In this document: positions 5,017-13,158 of the stretch, piece after piece
Layout: each line of letters opens with the position of its first letter
Numbering within the stretch: position 1 is the stretch's first letter
Origin: an uncultured Lachnospiraceae bacterium
GTDB taxonomy: Bacteria > Bacillota > Clostridia > Lachnospirales > Lachnospiraceae
Length of the DNA stretch: 26,226 bases
Direction: 5' to 3'
NCBI GenBank assembly: GCA_900539175.1
Contig: UQAW01000058.1
Location: 1 to 26,226 of the forward strand
Made by a program: the position numbers and the translations under genes
Notes under the pieces: generated by a model
What the model was told of the DNA's origin: nothing
Database searches by the model: none
Seen by the model: only the letters and a program-made list of their open reading frames with translations

Positions 5017-6966
5017 ATGAATGCAGGATATGTACGTCTCTCAAGGGACGATGATCATAAAAACTATGTCTCCATCGAAAATCAAAAGTTAATCATTAAT
5101 CAATACGCAGCTGATCATGGTGCAATCATTGACCGCTGGTACGAAGACGATGGTATTTCCGGTTATATCTTTGACCGTCCGGGGTTCCAGCAGATGATGG
5201 CTGATTTGGATAAAGATATTGATACCGTTTATGTCAAAGATTTTTCCCGTCTTGGAAGGCATAATGCAAAGGTTCTTTTGCTTCTGGATGAGTTTCAGGA
5301 ACGTGGAAAGCATTTGATTGTCATTGATGATAATTATGATTCCATGGACTCCAGTGACGATACGATTGGCATTAAGACATGGTTCAATGAGCGTTATGTA
5401 AAGGATACTAGCAAAAAGATTAAACGTGCCATCGGAGCCAGACAAAAAGAAGGTACTTTGATGACACAGCCTCCCTTTGGCTATCGCCGGAACGAAAAGG
5501 ATAAAGCGATTCTGGAAATCGTTCCGAAAGAAGCGGAAAACATTAAACTGATTTATGAACTTTATATCTCCGGTTCTGGTTATCGAAAAATTGCAAACCA
5601 CCTTACCGATCAGGGAATTCCTACTCCATCTATGGTTCGCCATGAACGTAAACTGGAAGAAGGACGCATGACCAAAAGGAGCATTGCAACAAAATGGACG
5701 GACAGCATGGTGAAGGATCTTCTGGACAATGATTTTTATATTGGCACATTTCGCCTAAGGAAACGGGCAAGGAATACCGTTCATGGCAAGGACAAGCGTG
5801 TACCGAAGGAAGAACAGTGCATTTTTGAAAATCATCATCCGGCAATCATTGATAAAGCTACGTTTTCTCTGGTACAGGAATTAAAGGAGAAACGCAACCG
5901 GACAAATTATCGTGGAAGTCGTGGACAGTGGTTAGGTTCAGAAATTCCAAACCCATTTGGAAGCTGTCTCTTTTGTAAGGACTGTGGCAGCCGACTGACA
6001 CCGATTAAGCGAAAGACTTCAAGCAGGGAGCGGAAATATTATATTTGCACTACTTATAATACTAAAGGGAAAAGCTACTGCTCCAAGGCTCATCTGATTG
6101 AAGAAGAAGATCTGATGGAGGATGTTTTGACCTATATCAAGATGTGTCGGAATGCGCTATGTGAAGTAATTGCCACCTATGATTTAAAGGATTTTGAAGC
6201 AGAAAAGAAATCTATAGAAGAAAAGCGCCAGGAACTTCATACAGCAATCAGTGAACGCAAAAATCAATTGAAAGTGCTTCTTACGCAGAAAGTAAAAGAT
6301 CTGGCAGTCGCTGCCGGGAATGAGGAACTGATTAATGAGACTTATGATTCGATGCAGAAGGATTTGATGGCTCAGATCCATGGTCTGGAAATGCAGCTGA
6401 AAGAACTGGATGAAACAGCTATTGAAACACCGGACGTGAAGGATAAGTTAAAAAATGCTCTGGATGTGGTAGATAAGATCATCGCAGGCGGAAATCTTGA
6501 CCGAAGAGATATCGAACTGTTGATTGACCGCATTGATGTGGACGAGAACAGTATGCCGGAAATTATATTAAAATATGGATTATCCAACCTGATTAACTAC
6601 AGCCCTGCCGATGATATGAATCACCGGGAGAATACCATTATCGCTGTTGTGATGAAACTGATCACAGAAGATGAACGTGGATATACTTCAGCAAAATACT
6701 TGTCAGAGCATATCACTGATCTTGGATTTAAGAAGACAAAGCAGAGCATCCTGCCATATATCGAATTGATGAAAGAACTGGGGATTCTGGAAGCTACTGA
6801 AAATCCATTGAAGCCTTACAACATTATGAAATCAAAGGAAGAAATCACAGCACTGATTCAAGACTTTCTGCCGGATTTACCTGCAGAAATAACTGCCAGA
6901 CAGTTATCGGACGATTATTTACATTGTTACGAGTGTGACAGGTGGAATGCCGGAGATGGTATTTGA
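5017..6966 (+). CDS. Large serine recombinase (site-specific integrase)
   Basis: 649 residues. N-terminal resolvase domain: YVRLSRDD with nucleophile S9 and R10; IENQK (20-24); DGISGYIFDRPGFQQM; DFSRLGR with R78/R81. The recombinase domain (about 150-290) follows, then a zinc ribbon (C317, C320, C323 with C344 and C355), a long coiled coil (about 375-480), and an unusual ~110-residue C-terminal extension (TSAKYLSEHI, then ILPYIELMKELGILEATE) that resembles a winged helix. This is the architecture of large serine integrases such as TndX/TnpX. Ribosome site AAAGGGGAAATT precedes the ATG. Role: integration and excision of the element. The reading frame ends only after crossing into the host gene, so the last few residues (about RWNAGDGI) and the TGA are probably host-derived; the protein made from the excised circle would differ there. 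Confidence 0.92.
   Translation: MNAGYVRLSRDDDHKNYVSIENQKLIINQYAADHGAIIDRWYEDDGISGYIFDRPGFQQMMADLDKDIDTVYVKDFSRLGRHNAKVLLLLDEFQERGKHLIVIDDNYDSMDSSDDTIGIKTWFNERYVKDTSKKIKRAIGARQKEGTLMTQPPFGYRRNEKDKAILEIVPKEAENIKLIYELYISGSGYRKIANHLTDQGIPTPSMVRHERKLEEGRMTKRSIATKWTDSMVKDLLDNDFYIGTFRLRKRARNTVHGKDKRVPKEEQCIFENHHPAIIDKATFSLVQELKEKRNRTNYRGSRGQWLGSEIPNPFGSCLFCKDCGSRLTPIKRKTSSRERKYYICTTYNTKGKSYCSKAHLIEEEDLMEDVLTYIKMCRNALCEVIATYDLKDFEAEKKSIEEKRQELHTAISERKNQLKVLLTQKVKDLAVAAGNEELINETYDSMQKDLMAQIHGLEMQLKELDETAIETPDVKDKLKNALDVVDKIIAGGNLDRRDIELLIDRIDVDENSMPEIILKYGLSNLINYSPADDMNHRENTIIAVVMKLITEDERGYTSAKYLSEHITDLGFKKTKQSILPYIELMKELGILEATENPLKPYNIMKSKEEITALIQDFLPDLPAEITARQLSDDYLHCYECDRWNAGDGI
6920..6950. other. 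Element-chromosome junction (attR/attL region)
   Basis: Upstream of about 6938 the sequence reads as recombinase. From GGTGGAATGCC (6941 on) it reads, in another frame, as a conserved GGMPEM block of a substrate-binding protein. The crossover must lie at or just before this point. Serine integrases use a short core with a central dinucleotide; the core cannot be fixed because the other junction is outside the window. Confidence 0.65.
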
Positions 6967-7510
6967 ATATGTTCTCAAACAGAACGGACTTGATCCTGCA
7001 GAAGATCTGACCATCAACCAAAGTGTCGACTTTGGTTCCACCGCCGCTGCATTCTCGGGAGGAACCGCAGATTATACCGTGGAATTTGAGCCTTCGGCCA
7101 CTGCTCTTGAAAAAGAAGGAGACGGCTATGTAGTGGCTTCTCTCGGAAAAGATTCCGGCTATGTTCCCTACACTTCTTACTGCGCTCAAACCAGCTATAT
7201 GAAGGAAAACCCGGAAATTATCCAGGCATTTACCAACGCACTGCAAAAAGGTATGGACTATGTTCAGACGCATACCCCGGAAGAAATCGCTGAAGTAATC
7301 GCCCCGCAATTCAAAGAAACCGATCTTGACACCCTTACAACCATTGTTACCCGTTACTATGAGCAAGATACCTGGAAAGGCGATCTGATCTATGAAAAGG
7401 ACAGCTTCGAACTTCTTCAGGACATTCTGGACAGTGCCGGAGAACTTTCCAGCCGGGCGCCTTATGAGGAACTGGTAACAACGGAATATGCCCAGGAAGC
7501 AGTAAAATAA
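6941..7510 (+). pseudogene. ABC-transporter substrate-binding protein, 3' remnant (SsuA/ThiY/NMT1-like)
   Basis: About 189 residues beginning GGMPEMVFEYVLKQNGLDP, then DFGSTAAAFSGGTADYTVEF, then YVPYTSYCAQTSYMKENPEI, IIQAFTNALQKGMDYV and HTPEEIAEVIAPQF. This is the second half of a periplasmic-binding-protein-like lipoprotein of the SsuA/ThiY type (nitrate, sulfonate, taurine or pyrimidine-precursor uptake); substrate cannot be told. Such proteins are usually about 320-340 residues with an N-terminal lipoprotein signal; signal, start codon and first lobe are missing here. The missing half should lie on the far side of the integrated element. The GTG at 6935 has no ribosome site. Precise excision would restore the gene. 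Confidence 0.85.
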
Positions 7511-7537
7511 AAATCCAAAAACAGCATCGGCAAAAGA

Positions 7538-7592
7538 GAAAGCATAGAACGTGAAGACAGCACACATCTCTGCCTTCACGTTCTATGCTTTC
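7538..7592. terminator. Strong hairpin between convergent genes
   Basis: GAAAGCATAGAACGTGAAG (7538-7556) pairs perfectly with 7574-7592 across a 17-base loop. It lies 28 bases after the stop of the substrate-binding remnant and 35 bases before the stop of the leftward membrane gene. The T-run is short (TTTC), so it is probably a bidirectional terminator, not a textbook one. Confidence 0.6.
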
Positions 7593-7627
7593 ACCAGATA
7601 CGAAATCTTAATTTTTGCCGCATCAGA

Positions 7628-8989
7628 CTATATATACTGAAAATATCTGTTAAATGCCCCTATACAGTCGCATACCGGAATCACGCAAAGCAGACAGAAC
7701 AGTACTGCTCCTGTCATAACAGCAATCCGCACAATCGGAAGCTTTCGATACTGCCAGATGATCATCATCAGAAATACCACCAGTAACCAGATCATAAATA
7801 CCATGGTTATCACCCGCTTTTCTGTCAAACCATAGGCACAGATATACAGTACCATCTTACTCATGGCCGTTGCAATCAAAAGAAGAGTCAGGACTGCCAG
7901 AAGAACATTTCCACGCCTCAGCCAGACATTTTCACTCCTCCTTGTCTTCGAAAAACAATTGGCGCCCACCAGAACCACCAAGTTCAACACTGCAATATCA
8001 CAAAGTTCAAAGAACCCCCGACGGGCATATTCGGCATAGGTGAATCCTTCCGGCCGAATCCCTGCAAATGCAGAAAACAGATACTTTGCCTGCAAACCGA
8101 TAAACAACAGATAAACCAGGCAGACCACCAAAATCGCAGTCTGAATTGCGATGTCCGGAACCACCTTCACTGCATTTCCCGCATCCCGCACATCCTCTTT
8201 TATAATCCGGTCTGTGTGACGTTTCTGTATTCCCCCATAGATCAATCCAAAAAGATAAAATGTCACTGGAACAGAAAACAGAAAGCGAACCAGCGTCGCG
8301 CCAAAATACCGTTCGATATACGCCCCGCCTCCCATCAATAACTGACCGAAAGCCTCATCCGCACTGGCCAGCAAAGGCAGCGCTATCACAAGAATCGGAA
8401 TCGCAATACAAAGTCCAAGTCCGATTGTAAGTATCCGATTCCAGGCGCCTGCCTGCTGCCCGGTTTCATTTTCTTCCCCTTTGGCAATTGCACAGATATG
8501 ACACATAAAATTATAAAACGGTACAATACAGACTGCATTCCAGCTGTCACAAATCACCCATTGTGATGTCCTTTGATTTTCAATCAACCCACCCGCTGCC
8601 GTCAACGTCCAGTATGCTGCCACAAAAATCACCGCCGGAATCTGTAAAAAAGGCATCACGCTCCACCATGCAAAGGGAATCCCCATACCCCAGAGAATTG
8701 CCAGCCAAAAATAACTCTCTGCCGCAGGTTTCTTTCCTTTCGAAAACAGATACGCCATAACAACCATCGTATATGCAACAATAAAGATTGCAAAATTCCG
8801 CTGAAACTCCACGCTTGAAAATGTATAAATAAATCCATACCCGACTGCCAGATAAATCCATGCAAATAATTTATCCTTTCTGTCAATTACCACCGGAACT
8901 TTCTTCTTTTCCTGTATCCCTTCCCCAAAAACGGGAGCATTTCCACCGGGTAAGCCGCTCTGACCGTTAACTATACCATGTTCTTCCAT
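7628..8989 (-). CDS. DUF4173/DUF4153-type polytopic membrane protein
   Basis: 453 residues from the chosen ATG 8989, which has AGGAG 10 bases upstream. A GTG at 9022 that overlaps the upstream stop as GTGA is the alternative. After a soluble N-terminus of about 40 residues come about 11-12 hydrophobic segments, for example FAIFIVAYTMVVMAYLF, AILVVCLVYLLFIGLQ and VITMVFMIWLLVVFLMMIIW. The GFTYAEYARRGFFELCDIAV block before a membrane helix is typical of DUF4173. Biochemical role unknown; related genes encode multi-pass proteins near small regulators. Last gene of an operon after a DUF2975 gene and a small XRE regulator. Confidence 0.75.
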   Translation of the reverse strand: MEEHGIVNGQSGLPGGNAPVFGEGIQEKKKVPVVIDRKDKLFAWIYLAVGYGFIYTFSSVEFQRNFAIFIVAYTMVVMAYLFSKGKKPAAESYFWLAILWGMGIPFAWWSVMPFLQIPAVIFVAAYWTLTAAGGLIENQRTSQWVICDSWNAVCIVPFYNFMCHICAIAKGEENETGQQAGAWNRILTIGLGLCIAIPILVIALPLLASADEAFGQLLMGGGAYIERYFGATLVRFLFSVPVTFYLFGLIYGGIQKRHTDRIIKEDVRDAGNAVKVVPDIAIQTAILVVCLVYLLFIGLQAKYLFSAFAGIRPEGFTYAEYARRGFFELCDIAVLNLVVLVGANCFSKTRRSENVWLRRGNVLLAVLTLLLIATAMSKMVLYICAYGLTEKRVITMVFMIWLLVVFLMMIIWQYRKLPIVRIAVMTGAVLFCLLCVIPVCDCIGAFNRYFQYI

Positions 8990-9018
8990 ATTCCTACTGC
9001 TCCTTTCTTTATACGTTC

Positions 9019-9240
9019 TCACACTTCTTCTGTCTCATCTTCCACGTACTCCAGAATATCTCCCGGCTGACATTGAAGTGCCTTGCAAATCTGATTCAAC
9101 GTACTCATCTTGATTGCTTTCGCTTTCCCGTTTTTCAGAATGGAGATATTTGCCATAGTGATCCCTACCCGCTCCGACAATTCTGTGACACTCATCTTAC
9201 GCTTTGCCAGCATCACATCCACATTCACAACAATCGCCAT
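9019..9240 (-). CDS. Small YozG-like XRE/Cro-type DNA-binding protein
   Basis: 73 residues: MAIVVNVDVMLAKRKMSVTE, then LSERVGITMANISILKNGKA, then LNQICKALQCQPGDILEY. The single HTH domain fills the protein; this short form (YozG-like) is commonly paired with DUF2975 membrane proteins. I start at ATG 9240, 6 bases after a perfect AGGAGG. The longer frame from TTG 9255 would read the ribosome site itself as arginine codons. It follows the DUF2975 gene by 11 bases and overlaps or abuts the DUF4173 gene. Role: probably controls this operon, with DUF2975 as a possible membrane partner. Confidence 0.85.
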   Translation of the reverse strand: MAIVVNVDVMLAKRKMSVTELSERVGITMANISILKNGKAKAIKMSTLNQICKALQCQPGDILEYVEDETEEV

Positions 9241-9251
9241 ATCCATCCTCC

Positions 9252-9734
9252 TCAAATCGTCAGGTCCTGGTCATCCTGCATCTCACTTGCCTTATATACC
9301 AGATGCGAAAGCGCTGCACAAATAATCACAAATGCCATGCAGAGAAACAATATCAATAAAACTCCAAAAATCAGCCCTACGTGATATTCATACCACTTTT
9401 CAACACAGATACCTGCCAGCAGCACCGTATACAGCATACAATCCACCAACATATAATGACTCATCTTCTTCAAATCTACTGCATTTTCTCTGGAAAACGA
9501 CTGATCCCTGCCAATCCTTACACAAATTCCCCAGAATCTCCATAAACACATCAAACACGGGATCGCTGTCACCCACACAAAAATACAAGCCCCCCTGTAA
9601 ATCCCAGGCCCCGCCGCCTCATATACCAAATCACGCATCACTGAAGGCAGAAACCATATCACAAACACCAGGAACAACACTCCCACCCCAATTGTAATAA
9701 ACTTTAAATACCGGGACATTTCCACCTGCTTCAT
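9252..9734 (-). CDS. DUF2975 membrane protein
   Basis: 160 residues from ATG 9734 (AAAGGAGGG ribosome site 7 bases upstream); the frame extends to 9818 but that part lies over the promoter. Four hydrophobic segments: FITIGVGVLFLVFVIWFLP, ACIFVWVTAIPCLMCLWRF, MLVDCMLYTVLLAGICV and VGLIFGVLLILFLCMAFVII, with a conserved-looking SFSRENAVDLKKMSHYML loop between the second and third. This is the DUF2975 layout, almost always followed by a small XRE regulator, as here. Function unknown; a membrane sensor or sequestering partner for the regulator is a reasonable inference. Confidence 0.85.
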   Translation of the reverse strand: MKQVEMSRYLKFITIGVGVLFLVFVIWFLPSVMRDLVYEAAGPGIYRGACIFVWVTAIPCLMCLWRFWGICVRIGRDQSFSRENAVDLKKMSHYMLVDCMLYTVLLAGICVEKWYEYHVGLIFGVLLILFLCMAFVIICAALSHLVYKASEMQDDQDLTI

Positions 9735-9789
9735 AACAACTCCCTCCTTTATCCACAGGAAATTTTTTCTATATCTGACTTTATATGCT

Positions 9790-9818
9790 ATTATAACCGC
9801 AAAATCATTGTATGTCAA
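9790..9818 (-). promoter_or_regulatory. Consensus sigma-A promoter of the DUF2975 operon
   Basis: On the minus strand TTGACA (9818-9813), exactly 17 bases, then TATAAT (9795-9790). It gives a leader of about 50 nt to the ATG at 9734. A perfect match to consensus is rare for ordinary genes and suggests strong or tightly repressed expression. Confidence 0.85.
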
Positions 9819-9980
9819 TTATTTTTTATCGTATTACAATAAATATATATTGTTTTATCACCCACCTTATACACAAATGACAAAATATCCCCGTTCCAAA
9901 ACGCCACAGACACAACCACTTCACTAATATAATCTACGATCCTCTTCAGCAGAACACTTTCCCCTCTGAACCTCGTACAT

Positions 9981-10034
9981 AAAAAAAGCATGCTTCCCCG
10001 CAGTTTCAAAAAACTACAGGAAAGCACACTTTTA
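9981..10034 (-). terminator. Intrinsic terminator with T7 tail (minus strand)
   Basis: Read on the minus strand, a roughly 20-bp stem (10030-10011 with 10006-9987) with a 4-base loop is followed by seven T. The stem's five non-Watson-Crick positions are G-U wobbles on the minus strand but would be A-C mismatches on the plus strand, so the minus strand is the folded one. It ends read-through from the 10332-12954 operon. No gene was found between here and the promoter at 9818. Confidence 0.7.
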
Positions 10035-10163
10035 TCACGCCAAGCACAATTACAAAACAATATTCGCCAAACAGACGAGCCCCAGCCCCCACAAAATCCG
10101 CCTTTCCTCCAGTACTCCAACATGTCTGAACCCAAACACAAAAACGCCGAACCGCAGAAGTCA

Positions 10164-10357
10164 GGAAAAGCGGGCGGTCTGAGGGCTGACCTGCAGCAGT
10201 TTGCGCTGACTTCGAAGCGCGTCCGAAGATCCACTTGCTGTGAGCACTTAGCGAAGAGCCCTTTGGCGATGAGCTTAGTACGAACGCAAGTTAGCTGAGG
10301 AGAAGCGCAGAAGCAAGCAAACTGCTGCAGGTCAGCCCTCAGACCGCCCGCTTTTCC
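10164..10357. repeat. Long palindromic element: 41-bp perfect inverted repeat
   Basis: Arms 10164-10204 and 10317-10357 are perfectly complementary over 41 bp around a 112-base centre. The centre has its own pairings (ACTTGC/GCAAGT, CTTCG/CGAAG). Right of it on the plus strand are GTCCCTCC-type iterations. The arms end in TTTTCC on both strands, so it can act as a two-way terminator. It overlaps the last 26 bases of the leftward gene ending at 10332. No transposase or flanking target duplication was seen. It resembles the element at 16872-17012 in build but not in stem sequence. Confidence 0.85.
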
Positions 10358-10829
10358 GTCCCTCCCTCCGTCCCTCCCCATTTTCACACCTCATGCACGG
10401 TTTTGGTTCCTCTTCCCTTCGTCCTTCACACCACGCCATGCGTGCCGCCAACTCCTCACACTCCTTACATGCCGGATATATCTTTACCCTGCCCAACTGC
10501 AAATCTTTAAAAATCCCTGTAGTGTCCATATTGACGGTATACTGTTGATGTCTGCTCAATTCCTCCAGATGCTCCTTCAGCCAGGCAATCTGTATCTCTG
10601 TCAATACACCATCCCGTTTTCCAAGCACATAATCCAGGTCAGGCTGCAGACTGACCCTGCTGTCGGGTGCACGGAATTCAATCATTGCCAAATACCCTCT
10701 CCGAATCAGTTCACTGACCGGTTCCGAATTCTCCTGATCTCCACCCAGGATTCTTCTGGCCGTCTCCGCATGATAGGTCTCTGTTTTTTCAAAAAATTCC
10801 CCTTCCGGTGACAAAAATCCATCTGCCAT
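10332..10829 (-). CDS. 165-residue protein of unknown function; C-terminal tail encoded by the palindromic repeat
   Basis: Starts at ATG 10829 (MADGFLSPEGEFFEKTE) with an AGGGGGAG ribosome site 8 bases upstream; the longer frame to 10865 has none. A soluble, acidic protein with ETARRILGG, then ELIRRGYLAMIEFRAPD, then LTEIQIAWLKEHLEELSRHQ, and a CKEC...C...C set of cysteines (PACKECEELAARMAWC and CMRC) that might bind metal. Not recognised. The last ~20 residues (GEGRREGRKSGRSEG) come from GGACGG-type iterations and the stem of the inverted repeat, so the original C-terminus was probably replaced. It lies 39 bases after the AraC-type regulator, probably in the same transcript. Confidence 0.6.
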   Translation of the reverse strand: MADGFLSPEGEFFEKTETYHAETARRILGGDQENSEPVSELIRRGYLAMIEFRAPDSRVSLQPDLDYVLGKRDGVLTEIQIAWLKEHLEELSRHQQYTVNMDTTGIFKDLQLGRVKIYPACKECEELAARMAWCEGRREEEPKPCMRCENGEGRREGRKSGRSEG

Positions 10830-10868
10830 ATCGATATCTCCCCCTTCACTGCCGCTATACAACAATTT

Positions 10869-11801
10869 CTAATCTGCAATTTCAAATGAATTCCCCGCCG
10901 TTTCCCGGTACTTTGAAGGTGTACTTCCCTTCATCTCCTTAAAACGTCTGATAAAATACCCTACATTCTCAAATCCGCATTCCCCGGCAACTTGTATAAT
11001 TTTATCTTCTGTATTCACCAGAAGCTCTGCTGCCCGGTCAATCCGGATCTCATTCAGATAAATGGTAAACGTCTTTCCCGTCAACCGTTTAAAAAAACGA
11101 CAGAAATACTGCGGATTCATACCTACCATAGAAGCCATCTGATCCAGAGACAACTTTCTGGCATAATTCGTATGTATTTCATGAAGAACCTTCTTCATTG
11201 TCTCTAACGGATACGGATCTTCTTTTCCCTGATACGCTTCTTCCTGAAAACATCCTTGTTCTTCCAAAGCTGCAAATATCTGATACAAATATCCCTTTAT
11301 CCGCAGCTTATCTGCGATACGATTCCGCCTGGACTTGATCTGCTCCGTGCCCATCTGCGCTAAAATTTCCTGTATTTTCCGGTATCCTCCCAGGGCTTCC
11401 TCCCATGCCCCGCTTTCTGGTGTGATCACATTGGCTACATGAAGCCTCCCCTCCAACATAGGCCGAAACATCTGATGCTGAATACTGTCAAAATACTCAA
11501 AGCTCAGCATCTTCAAATCAAAGACTAATGCACTTTCTCTTGGATACGCTTCCATCCAAAAAGAATGAATAACCCCGGGCTCCACAAATACCATCGCAGG
11601 TCCCTTCACGGATTGCTCCGTCATATTCAGCTTCAGCTGCATATTCCCTTGTTCCAGGTATAAAATCTCAAATTCCCCATGCCAGTGCGGTTTTACCCCA
11701 TAGGATTCTTCACCGTCAAGTGAATACGTCGCCAATGGAAAACTGACCGTACCATGGGTAACATTTTCCTTCAGCGTACTTTTATTATTTGCATTTTTCA
11801 T
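10869..11801 (-). CDS. AraC-family transcriptional regulator with N-terminal cupin domain
   Basis: 310 residues from ATG 11801. The N-terminal cupin (PHWHGEFEILYLEQG, then FVEPGVIHSF) is the ligand-sensing fold of AraC-type sugar or metabolite regulators. The C-terminal ~100 residues hold two helix-turn-helices: KLSLDQMASMVGMNPQYFCR then FFKRLTGKTF, and IIQVAGECGFENVGYFIRRF then KEMKGSTPSKYR. The start overlaps the upstream methyltransferase gene by 17 bases, with a GAGGAAGAGGAA purine-rich ribosome site inside it; the extra 16 residues from 11849 are dropped. Target genes are unknown; no sugar-utilisation genes lie next to it. Confidence 0.9.
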   Translation of the reverse strand: MKNANNKSTLKENVTHGTVSFPLATYSLDGEESYGVKPHWHGEFEILYLEQGNMQLKLNMTEQSVKGPAMVFVEPGVIHSFWMEAYPRESALVFDLKMLSFEYFDSIQHQMFRPMLEGRLHVANVITPESGAWEEALGGYRKIQEILAQMGTEQIKSRRNRIADKLRIKGYLYQIFAALEEQGCFQEEAYQGKEDPYPLETMKKVLHEIHTNYARKLSLDQMASMVGMNPQYFCRFFKRLTGKTFTIYLNEIRIDRAAELLVNTEDKIIQVAGECGFENVGYFIRRFKEMKGSTPSKYRETAGNSFEIAD

Positions 11802-12954
11802 CTGCCAGATATTCCTCTTCCTCCAACAGGCGCAAAAGCGTAGGCTCAAGCCGGAAGCATTGACAAAGCCTGTGCACTTCCTCCAACATCAGCGCTTTAT
11901 GCTCCTTCCTGATATTGGACTTTACCGCCCGAATCAGAATATTTTTCGGTGTATGTGTCAAATCTACAAATTCTAACAATTGTGTCTTATAACCGCAGGC
12001 TTCCAACAGATTCCCCCGGATCGCATCGGTCATCAATGCTGCCGTCCTCTCCTTAACAATCCCATATCTTTGAAGAATTGCAATCTCCTGACTGTCCATC
12101 TGCCCGCATAATTCATGTTGACAGCACGGAACTGAGATAATCATCTTTGCATTCCACCGGATAGCATTGAAAAGCGCATAATCCGTCGCCGTATCACAGG
12201 CATGGAGAGATATTACCATATCAACCGGCATGTTACTCTCATAACCATTGATATCACCTACAGCAAATACCAGATGGTCATAACCGTATTTCCCGGCAGT
12301 CTCATTGCATCTGGCAATCACGTCAGCTTTTAAATCCAGGCCAACCATCTCCACCTGAATTTTCTTCACGAAAACCAGATAGTAGTAAACGACAAAAGTC
12401 AGATACGACTTTCCACAGCCAAAGTCAATAATATGTAATTTCTGCAGACCGGATTTCTCCACTGCCTCATCAATAAATTCCACAAACTTATTAATCTGAC
12501 GGAACTTATCGTACATGGTCCGCACAATTTTTCCTTCTTTTGTGAAAATTCCCATATCCACCAACGGCGGAATTATGGTTCCCTCTTCCAGAAGATACTT
12601 TTTCTTCCGGTTGTGAGCAACACTGATCTTCACAGGCACTGTTTGTCTCCGTTGCTGAAACAGCACCTTTCCTTTTTTGGAAATCCTGATACTGTATTCC
12701 ATATGCTCACTCCATGCATTCATCTGACCGAATCCATCTTTCAGACAGCTTTCACAATAGGTTCTCAGCTCTTTCTCCGATATTGCCTGATGAAATGCCT
12801 GTTTCTCCGTCAGTTTCTCTGCCTGATAGCCCTCCTTCTTTTCCTCAACGGTAATCTTCCGATAGGAATATCCCTTATCTTTTTGATTACTGAACACCAC
12901 TTTTTTAATATGCTCTGAGAAAATACTGTCTAAACTTTCCTTAATTTTCTCCAT
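11785..12954 (-). CDS. Class I SAM-dependent methyltransferase (Methyltransf_32 / METTL25-like)
   Basis: 389 residues. About 160 N-terminal residues of unknown fold precede a Rossmann methyltransferase: motif I IIDFGCGKSYLTF (D177, G179, G181), acidic end of strand 2 in VGLDLKADVI, GDINGY, then VDMVISLHACDTATDYAL and SVPCCQHEL. The LHACDxATD and PCCxH blocks point to the Methyltransf_32 group (bacterial relatives of METTL25/RRNAD1); substrate unknown, probably RNA or protein. AGGT lies 7 bases upstream of ATG 12954. First gene of a leftward operon with the AraC-type regulator (17-base overlap). Confidence 0.85.
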   Translation of the reverse strand: MEKIKESLDSIFSEHIKKVVFSNQKDKGYSYRKITVEEKKEGYQAEKLTEKQAFHQAISEKELRTYCESCLKDGFGQMNAWSEHMEYSIRISKKGKVLFQQRRQTVPVKISVAHNRKKKYLLEEGTIIPPLVDMGIFTKEGKIVRTMYDKFRQINKFVEFIDEAVEKSGLQKLHIIDFGCGKSYLTFVVYYYLVFVKKIQVEMVGLDLKADVIARCNETAGKYGYDHLVFAVGDINGYESNMPVDMVISLHACDTATDYALFNAIRWNAKMIISVPCCQHELCGQMDSQEIAILQRYGIVKERTAALMTDAIRGNLLEACGYKTQLLEFVDLTHTPKNILIRAVKSNIRKEHKALMLEEVHRLCQCFRLEPTLLRLLEEEEYLADEKCK

Positions 12955-12985
12955 GTCTCATACCTGTTTCTTTCAACTTTAAGTT

Positions 12986-13125
12986 AAGCGTGTTTAAAAT
13001 CAGGTTTCCGCCATTTTCCAAACACGCTTTTTACAAAGAACTGTAAGAAAATAACTCATGCATCTTGACTTGCACCCTCGAAGAAATATCCTGCGCAATC
13101 TGCACAGACTATTTTTCTACAGTTC
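12986..13125. repeat. Two hairpins in the 204-base gap between genes
   Basis: AAGCGTGTTT (12986-12995) pairs with AAACACGCTT (13020-13029) and is followed on the plus strand by a T-run. GAACTGTA near 13039 pairs with TACAGTTC near 13117, extended by an imperfect GAAAATA/TATTTTC stretch. They lie between the stop of the FKBP lipoprotein gene and the start of the methyltransferase gene, both leftward. Probably transcript-end structures; the T-run of the first faces the wrong way for the leftward genes, so assignment is weak. Confidence 0.35.
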
Positions 13126-13158
13126 CTAAATTACTTATTCACTTGTATTATTTTATTC

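Larger units (their letters stand above)
1..6940. mobile_element. Right end of an integrated element (ICE/IME-like) with a serine recombinase
   Basis: Seen: an AT-rich block holding an XRE regulator, a toxin-antitoxin pair, a nuclease-like gene and a large serine recombinase ends abruptly where a headless ABC-transporter substrate-binding gene begins (about 6941). The recombinase is the last gene, reading outward, which is the usual layout at one end of serine-recombinase-driven integrative elements. Inference: the left end and any conjugation or mobilisation genes lie outside the window. No relaxase, VirB4-like, phage structural or transposase gene is visible here, so ICE, IME, prophage or cargo transposon cannot be told apart. 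The true left boundary is not in view. Confidence 0.75.

Noticed and set aside
5089..5643. 184-residue minus-strand ORF inside the recombinase gene
   Set aside because: Antisense shadow of a well-supported coding frame; composition is not protein-like for a known family.
6845..7579. 244-residue minus-strand ORF over the substrate-binding remnant
   Set aside because: Antisense to a recognised protein family and crosses the element junction, so it cannot be an old gene.
9815..10387. 190-residue minus-strand ORF and its opposite ORF at 9990-10298
   Set aside because: Both read through the terminator and the 41-bp palindrome; neither has a ribosome site or family likeness. The gap 9819-9980 shows no gene.
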